A stretch of DNA of 64,000 bases from Zhengitettix transpicula (Eukaryota; Arthropoda; Insecta; Orthoptera; Tetrigidae). The stretch is from contig CM073590.1 of assembly GCA_037074705.1 (NCBI GenBank), positions 96,376,447 through 96,440,446 of the forward strand. Direction: 5' to 3'. Positions 44,550-55,370 of this stretch are shown here, one piece after another. The position numbers and the translations under genes are program-made. Positions within the stretch are counted from its first letter, which is position 1, and the number at the start of each line of letters is the position of its first letter. The notes under the pieces are model-generated. The model was not told the origin of the DNA. It was given only the letters and a program-made list of their open reading frames with translations, and searched no databases.

Positions 44550-46230
44550 GTCACGAAAGTTGTACAAAAGGGGTTATACAACAGACGTCTCCAATTGTCG
44601 CCCTATTTCGCTCTTGCCAAAATTCTCCAAAATTATCGAGAAATACTAAGTACACACGAGTATTGCATCTCTTTTCTCACAAAATTTAAAATTATTTCCA
44701 CATCACAGCATGGTTTCATTACAGGTAAATTCACCAACACGGCTTCATACGACTTCGTTCAAAGTATTCAAGACGCACTCCACGAAAGTCTTAAAGTGGT
44801 TGGAGTTTTTACTGACCTTTCCAAAGCATTTGATTTAATAGATCATGACATGTTACTCCGAAAATTATATTTCTAAGGAATCAAAGGAGTTCTCCTTTCT
44901 TTATTGCGATCTTACCTGCAAAATAGTCGCCAAAAAGTTGCGGATGGAAATGAGCGCCTGCCAGAATGGGAAACAATTACCTGCGGTGTCCCTCAGAGCT
45001 CAATTTTGGGAACTTAACTTGTTATCATTTACATTAACGATTTACCGAATTATTTAGATCCCTTAAAATTTTACGCTGACGACACAAATTTAGTAATCAC
45101 GGACAGCGACTCGGAAACGTGGCGTGAGAAAGTAGAGGTTGCGATGAACCGTTTGAATCTGTGGTTCACTGCAAATAAATTTTATCTTAATCTAGAGAAA
45201 ACTAAAATCGTTACATTCACTTCAAACAAAAAAAGTTTAATTTATAATTCGGGCACGCACATTTTCTTTGTCTTTTTATTGACAATAAATTGAAATGGAA
45301 TCACCATATAAATAAACTCCCGGGAAAACTTAGGAAAATTTGCTTCACATTAAGATTGTCAGCTCGGGAAAGTGATATATCTACATCTACAATGGTATAT
45401 CATGCATATTTTCATTCTGTCATGTCTTACGGCATAGCAAACTGGGGTTGTTCACATCTCGCGTTGCAAATTTTTAAACTTCAAAAGAGGCGAATCATAT
45501 CGGGTGCGGATTGTAATGCCAGTTGCAAGCCTTTGTTTCGGAATCTTGGTATTTTAACATTGCTTTGTACGTATATTCTAGAAATTTTAAAGTTTGTCTG
45601 GAGAAACCTCAATTTACATGCCCTAAACGGAACAAATCATTAATACAACACTAGAAATCGCCCTTAACTCCGCATAGAAAAACATCGCCTAAGTCTTTTT
45701 GGATCAAGCATTCGTTTTTCCGGGATAAATCTATTCAATAGTCTTCCGGTAGAAATAAAAACTTTAACTCTACAAAATTTATTTATAAAGAGTTGATAAT
45801 CTCTGTTAATTAATGGAGCATATTACTCGGTGAAAGAGTTCGTAGAAAGGAAGAACAGATGAAATTCTCATCAATAAAATAGTTTGCTGGTATCTTATCA
45901 AGTTACGCTGTTATTTTACGATGCTAACATTATAGAATTTAACTGCTGACTAATTTTCTTTTTCATGTTCGACGGGAATCGATGTAAGATATTCTTCTGG
46001 AAACTCCGTCGAATGAAAATTGAAGATGAATTAAAACACTTATTATTTCTTTAATTACTAATTACTGTCATATTAATATCTTTAACGTAGTTTAAATCAT
46101 ATATTTTTTGGTTTTTTAAACTGTGTATTTGTAATAATTATTATTTTCATGTAATCTTATATTGTGGCGTGTCCTATTTCCTCGACTGAGGACAAATGGA
46201 ATGAATAATAAATCTAAAGTTAAATCTAAA
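44550..46230 (+). pseudogene. Jockey-like LINE reverse transcriptase remnant with multiple frameshifts
   Basis: Pieces in successive frames: VSNCRPISLLPKFSKIIEKY (about 44590-44650), then SQHGFITGKFTNTASYDFVQ and FTDLSKAFDLIDHDMLLRKL (to 44874). Next come CGVPQSSILG and FYADDTNLVI, with YADD at 45073-45084, and then LNLWFTANKFYLNLEKTK. A frame at 45290-45643 has the post-RT MVYHAYFHSVMSYGIANWG. An A-rich end with AATAATAAATCTAAA near 46220 marks the 3' terminus. At least four frame changes and stops rule out function. There is no endonuclease domain. Confidence 0.85.
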
Positions 46231-47681
46231 CCATGGCGGAAACAGAAGAACGATTAACAGATTACAGTGATGTTGCCCAGTTACTTTTCGAAAATTTCAT
46301 CAGTGATTAAGATTACACATAAACCATTCAAGATGTTTTCTACAACGGAGTAATATTGCATTACTGTCTACTATGCTATTTGGAGGATATTAGGTAATAC
46401 AATGACGTGTTTGATCGTAATTTTGGTAAATCATGATTAGATGAGAGACCATAGCCAGCGGTTGCAATCCCGTATTGGTACTTGGAGCAGTAATTGATCA
46501 GGTTCCTGTTTGTGTAGCTATTCAATGAAGCGTGTTCAGAGATTGCGAATTAATCTCGTCCGCGAAATAACATTTCAAGAATATAATTGTTTTTTGCTAG
46601 GACACGATTACTAGGTACCGTATGATACACCTTGATATGGAATATTATTTTTTTTGTTACATCAACCTGCGTCACTTTCTAACTTTACTCATCTCAGAAA
46701 ATTGTGCGTATCTGGATTATGAACCTAATTACTAAACAATTGTTTTAACTGACTGAATGTTAATTCTATGCAGGAGTTTCGTAGCACTTTATATATCACT
46801 AGAACTAGTGGAAAATCAGGTGCCGCGGGAATGTAGATTTTAACGAATTACGATGGAACGCAAGTTACTGGAATTTCTTTGGTGCTTCGCGAGGATAATT
46901 AACGAAAAACACTGCTTCTATTCTCTCTTTATTTCGTAGCTCCTTTCATTTTTTAGGAAAAGGGTAGTTTTTTTCTATTATCAGGGATTATAGCAAAGTT
47001 AATAGATTATTAAAATAATTTTAAATGAAATGAACGAAATCTTAACGTTGTACCGAGGATGTAACAGAGAAACAATTAGGGCTGGCCCTCATTTTCTTCG
47101 ATTATAATCATTATTAGCTGTGAATCGGTGTTATTTTACTCTCTCTGTACAGCAGTTATCTAGTCGAGCGGTAGTATAAGTCTCAATTTGGCAATTATGC
47201 AAAAACTGTTTACGAAGACAAAATACTTTCTTCTGCGTGCAGGTGTAAATGAATGTTTTTCCCAAAATTTTTCACGATTTTTTCTACTAATTTTTTATAT
47301 TTGCATTTCTGAAACATTTTTTTCTTCATTTTGGTATATTAAGTCTTTAATTGGATCCTAGTTTTTTGTGATTATTTTTAAATCAATAAACTCACGTTTT
47401 TAAAAATATTCTTCAATAATATTATAAGATTTCAATATTTTTATTCATGTTTCCGGGACTGTTCTACATTTACATCAATCACCATATAGTTGCTATTTTG
47501 ACTAACGGTATTTAAATCGTGACAATGCAGAAAAATGTTTGAGGATATACTGAGAGTGGAAGTTAATTATTTTTCTTTACTCTGCTTCTAAATTAAGATT
47601 CCTCATCCCGGTGGACAGGTATATTTGAGACGTTTGTGCTCAGGAGTCGCAGTACTCCAACAGTTGACCAGCATGTATAAT
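46231..47681. other. No gene recognised
   Basis: AT-rich. GGTTGCAATCCC at about 46459 is faintly B-box-like, but no A box could be defended. Confidence 0.35.
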
Positions 47682-47815
47682 GGAATGCTGCGTCCGCACA
47701 ACAAAACCTAGTTTCCCGTCATCGGGCCAAGTACCAATAGCCCGACCTATCTTATGCAGTTGCATCACATTTAGTAGGATCTTCAAACTATAATGAAGGG
47801 ATCCTAGTAAATCTT
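47682..47815 (+). repeat. Family D repeat, copy 8 (degenerate)
   Basis: Matches GGAATGCTGCGTCC(C)CACA, AAGTACCAAT, CGACCTA(C)CT, CATCAC(T)TTTAG and TAGGATC(C)TT(A)AAACTATA with many substitutions. It is the oldest-looking copy. A 118-codon minus frame crossing it is a shadow. Confidence 0.5.
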
Positions 47816-48201
47816 TATTACATTCTTCGCGTTTAAAAATAGGGGGATTAAAAATATAGTCCGCACTTTTCTCGGGTATTTTAGAATACCAAGCAGCGTT
47901 AATTTTAATAATATTTGATGTATCAAAACCCCACACAAATCTGCAGAGCTCTAAGGCCGTAGTGCAGTTGTTTATGTTTGGGTTTATCGTTTTCATACTG
48001 GTCGTGTGAGCATAGATATTTATCTGAGACCAAAAAGACTGAAAGCATTAACAGATAAAGGGAAATTGTGAAACCTGTGATGTTCTATCTTGATGTCGGT
48101 TACGATACCAACAATATCCGATTTTGAATTTTGACAAATGAAAAAATTAAAGAATAGAACAGTTTTATCAAGAAGGGTTCCTCACTGCTTGTTTGATGTT
48201 C

Positions 48202-49094
48202 TGTAACGCGTGTATTTTGGTTTAGTTTTGCTTTGTCTCGAAAGTGTTGTTTGCTGTGGTTTGGAGAATTCGAAATCGTGCACGTGCGTGGGGGTGGAGG
48301 AGATAAATATTTCCATCCAAGTAATTTTCGTGTCCTGTCTCGATTGTTGGCCTCAACATGACAGAATAGTTGGCCATTGTTGACTACGAAACTGCAGCTG
48401 CGTTCTATAACTCTTGTAACATTGCAAGAATCAGTGAAACTGACATTTCGACAACGTTTTCGAATAATGAAAAAGTAAAAGAATGGGAGGCTATAATGGA
48501 GGGAACGGAGATAAGCTGTTAAAGCTGGACAGTTGTTCTGCGCTCACCGCAGCTGGTGGATGTGATTATGAGAGGCTCCGTATTGCGTTACGCGTATTCG
48601 TTTTAAGTGTCACCTATCTACAAATCTCATGAGCTCTGCTATAAACTTTTCCAAGTTGTTGTCTCTGATATAGTCCGAGGCAGAATCGTCGTGAGAAAGG
48701 GGCCACAATTTGTTAGTGAAGAGTTCATCGAAGCCACACAATTTAGTACGACGGCTTGCCAGAAATCAATCCCGGAGGCCGACGCCTTAGTCAGTGGTCA
48801 ATCCCTGAGTTGACGCCTTGCAATGGTCCTGACTAAAGTCATCACTGCACTTAACCCGTTCTGCCGGCTGTGAGATACAGAGATGTCGGTACGAGAGCTA
48901 CAGCGAGCAACACGACACAGAATAGCAGTACGTATTTGGTACGGGCAACAGATCTCTTCTATGTAAAAACCACAGGTGGCTGAGATAAGAGTTTTTCATG
49001 CTTAACTGTAATAAACTGATATAAAAATTTCTTAAATGGTCAATAATTTTTTTGATTTAACGTAAAACCCAGCACACAAAAATAATTCTTTACA
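48202..49094 (+). mobile_element. Solo LTR, family C copy 3, with GTTC target duplication
   Basis: Runs from TGTAACGCGTG to AATTCTTTACA, flanked by GTTC at 48198-48201 and 49095-49098. It is very close to copy 1 over most of its length and lacks that copy's unique GGACGGATGCCGGGAATTG patch. The small frame at 48607-48813 is not a gene. This is the best full-length reference for the family in the window. Confidence 0.88.
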
Positions 49095-49098
49095 GTTC

Positions 49099-50339
49099 AG
49101 AAGCACCAACTGAAACCAATACTAGACCTTGAACGTCAAATAGTCTTTATTTATTCAATATGTGAAAGGCACTTTGAGTCCTAGCCTAAATGAGAAGTTC
49201 AACTTCATAGCGACGCAAAAAATGTAGACGAGATCAATCGGAAGTAATATGTTGATATTTACTTATGATTAGCAAAGAAAATAACAAAATTCGACCCCAA
49301 TTGCTACAGGAAAGGGAACGTTCAACCGTGGAGATTGATATAAGAAAAAATATACTCGAATAAGAATGGTGAAATGTTACTCTAGTCTACATTCAGACTA
49401 GAAATTAATCCATTGTACTTCGACTTATTCCAAAAGTTCAAATACCTTTATCGTAGATGTCGTTTTCTACTTTGCAAGTGCCTCCCGTCAGCTTCATCTG
49501 AGTAGATATTCTAATATGGTGCGTCTTTATTGAAAATCAAAGAGACTTACTGTTTTATATATTGTAAAATATATAAACGTGTAAATAGAAAAAAAATATC
49601 GTGTATTATTCATGAAATGCCCTTCAAATCTCATAGTGTAATCTACGTAGTAATATGAAAACTTATGAGACAGTAATTCGAATAACCACCTGATATGGAA
49701 CTTTGATACGTTTCAGGTTTTGTGTAAAGAGAAAGAGATGGGAATGTGGGTATCAATCTCCGTTATTATATACCGGCATATATGGACCGTGAAGAACTTG
49801 AGAGGAAAAAGATGCACACATTCCGCTATAACAGACTTGAAACGAGTGCCAGATGTCACAGGCACCTGAAGGAAGCTAATCTGTGTCCAGGGTAAAATAA
49901 CTATAAATGTTGTATCTAGAACGGTTAAAGTGCTACCGTCGACACCAAGGCGTCTGAGTTTTTTCCCCCTGATGTCACAACCCTTCTGACTGTTACAATA
50001 GTCCATCTAGATGTAAACAAATTTAATAATTACTACTTCTTCAACATGGAAAGAACATTGTTATTATTACAAACATCAGAATCCCCGATTTTCACTCAAA
50101 TACGGTGTGTACAATAAATACAATCAGTTCAAACAATGAATGAATTGCACGTGAAAAAAATTACTTTTACATTTAATGTACTTTGAATAGAACATTTCAG
50201 CAGTTTTAGTTACGTTGCGTTGATTTTTTCAATAGGTATGTAATAAATAAAAGTATCTGTACGTGTGTGCACTCCGTGTAGGGGTACACGCGTCCCGATC
50301 GCTGAGGGGGTTAGTCAGGCCTGGAGCTTGTAGGTGTTG
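49099..50339. other. No gene recognised
   Basis: A 97-codon minus frame at 49713-50006 has no recognisable domain. The rest is AT-rich. Confidence 0.3.
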
Positions 50340-50600
50340 GAGCGAAAGAGAGTAGCACTTAAAAATAATGCGAAAACGACTGATATAAGTGTCAAATATT
50401 TTACTGTATCGCTGAGATTAATAGTGTCACTCTCGACACAGTTAAAGACTTTTTTCATCCCCAATGGACATATGAGTGGAAGGGGATGACATAAAAATAA
50501 CGGGAAAACAACTGAGATTGGCGTCGAACCAACGCTTTAGAGTCTCTGACTATAATTCTGGTATTCACAATTCGGGTTAAGTTGTCTATCAGCCCCGTCG
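50340..50600. repeat. Family F: two diverged direct units
   Basis: TAAAAATAATGCGAAAACGA at about 50364 and TAAAAATAACGGGAAAACAA at about 50493 head similar units 129 bp apart. A third relative is at 55255-55370 (GAAAAATAACCCGAAAAAAA). Further words such as GTGTCACTCTCGACAC recur near 52024 as GATGTCACTCCCGATG. No coding content. The element type is unknown. Confidence 0.4.
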
Positions 50601-50872
50601 ACACAGAGGTGGAACGAGGAGTAAACAGGAGAAAAGCTCCGGGCTTTGGAGCGGCCAGTTTTTGGGATGCTCCGACATAAACAGTATTTGCTCCGTGCTC
50701 CGCTCCATGCTGCAGTTAAAATTTTGTTATAGGAATTAAATTAATTTTTACTTTCATATATAAGTACGCATAAAACATGTTTACTTACTAGTAATTTATT
50801 TATTAATAAATTAATAACATTATCAAATAATGTTAAAAATGCAATACAATTTAAATTTAAAATATATTATAG

Positions 50873-51007
50873 ATAAAATTCTCGGGTCTCAACCCGGGCC
50901 AATTTTTTGTTGAATAACGACGTTAACCTGATGACGATGGCGGAGATTGCCGTCGAAACGTCGTCATTCAACGAACAATTGGCCCGTGTTGAGACCCGAG
51001 AATTTTA
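50873..51007 (+). mobile_element. Palindromic Penelope-type element carrying a hammerhead-like ribozyme
   Basis: Arms of about 45-50 bp, TAAAATTCTCGGGTCTCAAC... and its inverse ...GTTGAGACCCGAGAATTTTA, fold the element into a long hairpin. The apex holds a hammerhead core. The TCTCGGG module is shared with the elements at 3.1 and 25.0 kb. It is flanked by hAT-derived sequence. No RT or GIY-YIG coding region is present, so it is a short non-autonomous form. Confidence 0.6.
50928..50962 (+). ncRNA. Candidate small hammerhead ribozyme
   Basis: CTGATGA (50928-50934), one unpaired C, stem II GATGGC/GCCGTC with loop GGAGATT, then GAAAC (50955-50959) and GTC (50960-50962), the expected cleavage triplet. 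Outside, GTTGAATAAC pairs with GTCATTCAAC as a stem I with one mismatch. Stem III is reduced to AC/GU with no loop. In known small Penelope-associated variants this favours cleavage as a dimer. The extra C before stem II departs from the strict consensus, so activity is uncertain. Confidence 0.5.
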
Positions 51008-51113
51008 TTTTAGAACAGATTCACATTATATATTATTCGTTAATGTCAATAAATAAAATGAGAGACAGCAAACCGTCCTTCATAGACTGCATATTACTAC
51101 TTAAAATTAATCG

Positions 51114-51840
51114 TCATCCGGGAAATAGACGCTCAACACTTGTTTGAGAGATTGGTACGCTTAAAGGGCTCTGCATACTTATCCGGAAAATGATCAATGG
51201 CTTCGAATAAATTACCTTTAAACGTCCCACATCCTCTATTGCATTGTAGTCTTCCTCAATTTGTTTGTCTGTTACGTTGTCATCTTTATAATGTATAGAG
51301 GAAATTGGAAGTCTATTTCTTATTTTATACAATACTCTTTAAAAATCATCTTCGGAATCTCGATTTATTATATTACAGGTTGGATGTGAGAATTAAACAT
51401 TTGCTGGCTCTTAAGCCAAATCAATTAGTAGTTGCCCGTTGATTTGCCAAGTTTATTTACAGCACCTGTCATGTTCGCTGCATTTTCTAAAGAAGTAATA
51501 GTGCCTCCTTTTCATCAATTTCAGATTTGCTTAAAGTTTGTTTAATTTGATTAATGTCTTCCTTCAGAATAGAAAATATCCAATTTTTCATTTGACGTTT
51601 CTGGTTTTTCTCCTACCAAAATTGTACATTGATGGTAAGTTTAAAGTTTGTCTTAGATTTAAGCGAGCAGACTCTTCTCTGCTTACTAATAAATGACGAA
51701 CAGCATCCTGCTTTGTTGATACACCAATCTTGTGAGTTATGTCTCTAGCATTCCGTTGTTATTTAATGTGATCGTAGTGAGTGGTGTCATCACAAGTCCA
51801 TCGGGTAAAGTATTACTATCCATAGTGATTTTAATCTTCG
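51114..51840 (-). pseudogene. hAT transposase remnant
   Basis: The last frame (51114-51332) ends SPLSVPISQTSVERLFPG, matching the conserved hAT dimerisation motif (LxxPxSxxxxERxFS). Upstream, frame-broken pieces such as THKIGVSTKQDAVRHLL and KSEIDEKEALLL resemble the DNA-binding and linker regions. The catalytic middle is mostly missing. It is not functional. Confidence 0.6.
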
Positions 51841-51969
51841 ATTATGTAGAACATAAAATATATATACTGCAGCAGTAAAAATTTCCGTGCTCCGGCTTTG
51901 TTCCTGCTCCGAGTAAAATTTCTGTTGTTCCACCTCCTCCAACTCCTCTCCAAAGCCCGGGAAAAATCG

Positions 51970-52230
51970 TCAAAAAATGTCTGTATCATCGTCGAATCCT
52001 AAGTTCTCTATGCCGCAGAGATGATGTCACTCCCGATGTGGGTTGTCACGTCTTCAGACCCAGTCGGTATTCAGCTGGGTGAAAATGAGTAAATTATAAA
52101 ATATTTGTAATGACACAGGAATTAGTGACGAATTAATTCCTTTTCCGGTCTAATATAAAGAAATATCCGGGATATGCCGAGAAATCAGTTAGTATATTTA
52201 TAACTTGAAGAAAATACTTTTTATCGCACC
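51970..52230. other. No gene recognised
   Basis: Holds a family F-like word at about 52020-52040. Otherwise nothing recognised. Confidence 0.3.
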
Positions 52231-52235
52231 CGAAA

Positions 52236-52544
52236 GAACTATCTCGGAGGCAACAGGTTGTTGTAACCAGAATAAGAACATTGCACACCAGTTTCAATCA
52301 CTCATTCTTGATTTCCAGATATCCGCAGCCGGTATGCAGCTCAAGCAAGGAGCCCACAACAATTCCTCATGTCCTCTTTGACTGCCCCAAATATAGCGAG
52401 ATAAGAAGATCAACCATAGCCGCACATTCAATGATGGAGATTTGCAACTCATCAGCAGCAATAAACAACCTCATAGGCTTTACGATGAAAACTGAGTTGT
52501 ATAAAGCAAATGTAAAACTTAACAGATGTAAGTTGCTGTAATTA
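52236..52544 (+). pseudogene. LINE RNase H C-terminal tail
   Basis: The frame reads ELSRRQQVVVTRIRTLHTSF, then NHSFLISRYPQPVCSSSKEP, TTIPHVLFDCPKYSEIR and on to a stop near 52541. The (L)xRxxQxxxTRxRxxHT and CxxxxxxxTxxHxLxxCPxY spacing is characteristic of the end of I/jockey-type LINE ORF2. An A-run follows at about 52544. It is 5'-truncated just inside the RNase H domain. The frame is intact over its 100 residues. Confidence 0.75.
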
Positions 52545-52672
52545 AAAAAAAAGACTTTAAACGACAGGAATTTTTTTTAATAGAAATTATGCAATTTTTC
52601 GTTACTATTTGTAACCTCTTTAGGTAACAAATTTTACAAAATTTAATAAACAGGGTCGTATGTATATATTGC

Positions 52673-52816
52673 GTTTTCGGTATGTATTTTTACCTTCTTT
52701 AGATCTGTTCTGCGGGGAAATTACACTATAAAAATTTCTTATCATAATAAAAATCATTATTTTCCAGATTGTAATATATAATACAGATATATAAAGACGT
52801 ACCGAAACGTTTTTTT
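52673..52816 (-). mobile_element. Short inverted-end element, hammerhead-like (copy 1)
   Basis: About 140 bp, homologous to 54881-55017. It starts GCGTTTTCGGTATGTATT and ends AAAGACGTACCGAAACGTTT, so the ends are imperfect inverted repeats. On the minus strand CTAAAGAAGGTA...TACCGAAA is a mutated hammerhead-like core. Confidence 0.4.
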
Positions 52817-54880
52817 AAATAAATATGTCATAAACTGCATTATATTTTGACTATTTAAGATTAAATTATAAATAAACCACAGTGTTTTAAGTTTATATGA
52901 AGATATATATCATTATAAAACACTTTGATATTCATGTAAATTTATTGTCATTATATGATGCATCTCCAAAATTTACAGTCATAGATTCATAAGTAACACT
53001 GAAAATATTTTACACCAGTCTCAGATTCTACGTTCTGCATACTAAATATCAGAATTATTACAGTTTATATTAATCATCCACTATGATGGTAGAAGTAAAT
53101 GCTGTGACTTATTGGATTATTTCAGAAATAGCGTAATTCCACATTGCGGGGAAATCAACTTTCAGGGAAACCTATTTTCTACAAATATATCCAGTTTCAT
53201 ATAAAATACATTTGTAATAATTACTATAATATTAATTATTGTAAATAAATTAAGTAGCTTTACTTTTGACGAGAAACGTTTTATACCGCTGGTAAATTTG
53301 TGCAGAAACTAGAAAAGGCTTGTTACCGTTTTGGGTTACCCCTCAAAAAATCGGGAGAACAATAAAGAATATCAAAAACACTAACGCACATTTACTGTGA
53401 TTGCTTTACTGCATGGTCACCATATGAAAGTGGTTCGACGTATTGGAGAATCAACAAAACTCGAGATAGCGCTGGCGTTCTGTAAATTGTGGTTTGAAAG
53501 GGCTAAAGAATAGCTTTAAAATAAAACACTTATAATTTTAATCAATAATTCTATTGCAAAGATTGGAACGGTTGAAAATCGTTTAATTATTTTTAAGATT
53601 TTAATCATGAGAAAATATTTTGCTATTTTGTTGGGCATTCAAACTGCGCCAAAATAAGGAAAGGGCAATGGAAGTAATCCTTAAAGTAATAAAAACGAAA
53701 AGCTGAAAGTAAATGTTGTCTTATATTGTGAATTCCAGCACTTGCAATAAGGGAAATATTACTAGAATAATAAATTATCCAGGTTCCCCGCTGGCTTCGG
53801 AGATTAGGTGATTGTAACAAAAAAACCTTTTAACTTCAAATAATAACTGAAAAATAGGGTTTCACATATTTTTTAATAAAAAACAATACCACTTTAAAAT
53901 GGAAGCTTGATGAGAAGCATCTCACAATTAAAATATGTAAAGTTGGGGTACCCCATTTACACTTCTTTAGCTCACCTTAGTAAGAAAATGTATCAGGAGC
54001 AGTAACTGTATTATATTATTACTTTCTAAAGTGCACTCAAGAAAATAACTTCTGTTTTTAAAGAGAGGATTGCAGCAATGAAAGAATATAGCACGCAGCA
54101 ACGTCGAACAATAAAACGATGGTTTTACATAACTCCAGCGTTGATTAGCAAGAACACCTTTTATTGCGTTAAGTAAATAATAAATAATCTTCCACAAATC
54201 ATGTTAAGAGTAAATAAAAAATAGTAAGCCTTAATTATATTAGTAATAATAAAAAAACCTTTATACACTCTGCTAAGTATTTTAAAAACTTCAGAATGCT
54301 TTCGACATTATATCAAAATCATTCTTTAAAAAAAGAGTTGTTTGAATTAAGTAAAAAATCTAACAATAAAACACTTGAAAGTTTTTATATGAAATCAAGT
54401 TTATAAGATAATATAGTAGTTCTGATATATGCATTCGTCCGGTCAAACATGTCTTCATTGAAAAAAATAAAATTTTCTATCCACCATTGAATCATATAAA
54501 ATTCACTCCATTTGCTCACAAAAATAATTTGGACTACATAAACAGTTGCATACATTGTAACTATTACTGTTTGGTTGTATAACTACGTGTCTGAAATCGT
54601 CCATTAATCAAAATATATTGACCGTCATACAAAAATCAAAATGCAGCAGTGTCCTATAAAATCCCTAAACTAAAATACTGCCAAATCTCTAAACCAAGAA
54701 TTCAATTTTGAAGATGCGAATATCTTCTACTTGGATGGAATTACTTCTAAAACTATATTTTCGGCAGTTATTTACATCAATTTATGTACTAGTAGAGGTC
54801 ATTCTGTGAATAATAAAATTATAAGTATATAATGAAGTTTACGAACAATTTCAGACAATTTAGTTAAATAATTATAAAAA
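52817..54880. other. No gene recognised
   Basis: Very AT-rich. Short minus frames at 53623-53820 and 53967-54197 have no domain. Confidence 0.35.
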
Positions 54881-55017
54881 ACGTTCGGTAAGTATTTTTA
54901 CCTTCTTCAGGCCTTTTAAGCTCAGAAATTGCAGTATAAAAATTGTTATTATCATAAAAAATACATGATTCTGATTGAGGTTAGAACAAAATATATAAAT
55001 ACGTACCGAAACGTTGT
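54881..55017 (-). mobile_element. Short inverted-end element, hammerhead-like (copy 2)
   Basis: The plus strand starts ACGTTCGGTAAGTATTTTTA and ends ACGTACCGAAACGTTG. On the minus strand CCTGAAGA is followed by stem AGGTA/TTACC and GAACGTT, a near-complete hammerhead-like core (CTGAAGA at 54904-54910) missing one A of GAAA. It aligns with copy 1 over its whole length at perhaps 75% identity. Confidence 0.45.
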
Positions 55018-55254
55018 TTCTTAATTAAAGAAATAAATGGTCTGAAATTGATAATAAAATGCTTCATATATATATATATATAATCTTCTTCTAAAAAGTA
55101 AACTATATTGTTTGTATGTGCGTTTGTATGTTTCGCATACAAATCTAAATCCGTGGAGAAAATTTGACGAAATTTCGTACACGTCTTCCTTTCTAATCGG
55201 AAACAATGTACAAATTTCTGCCGTAAGACACCACTACCAACCCCAGGGTTGGAC
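55018..55254. other. No gene recognised; short AT run
   Basis: Contains a short (AT)n at about 55066-55082. No gene. Confidence 0.35.
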
Positions 55255-55370
55255 TGGAGGGGCGTTACAGAAAAATAACCCGAAAAAAACGAGTTTGGAA
55301 TCGATGTCAGTGAGATTAATTATGACATTCAACTTGCCCGATAAGTTCTACTTCGAATCCTAAGAGAAGA
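55255..55370. repeat. Family F unit
   Basis: GGAGGGGCGTTACAGAAAAA, TAACCCGAAAAAAACGAG and GTCAGTGAGATTAATTATGA parallel the units at 50.34-50.60 kb. Repeat type unknown. Confidence 0.35.

Larger units (their letters stand above)
50604..51965 (-). mobile_element. hAT-type element remnant with nested Penelope palindrome
   Basis: The left end CAGAGGTGGAAC at 50604-50615 has the CAGxG-type start of hAT transposons. An inverted GTTCCACCTC lies at 51927-51936, and CGGGCTTTGGAG recurs inverted near both ends. GCTCCG-type words crowd both subterminal regions. Minus-strand coding remnants include a hAT dimerisation-domain end. The palindrome at 50873-51007 sits inside the left half and probably inserted later. 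The exact right end is unclear. Confidence 0.55.

Noticed and set aside
47640..47996. 118-codon minus-strand open frame
   Set aside because: It overlaps a degenerate family D copy, resembles no protein family and has no promoter or splice context.
49713..50006. 97-codon minus frame as a possible gene
   Set aside because: No domain, no splice signals and no similarity recognised. Treated as chance.
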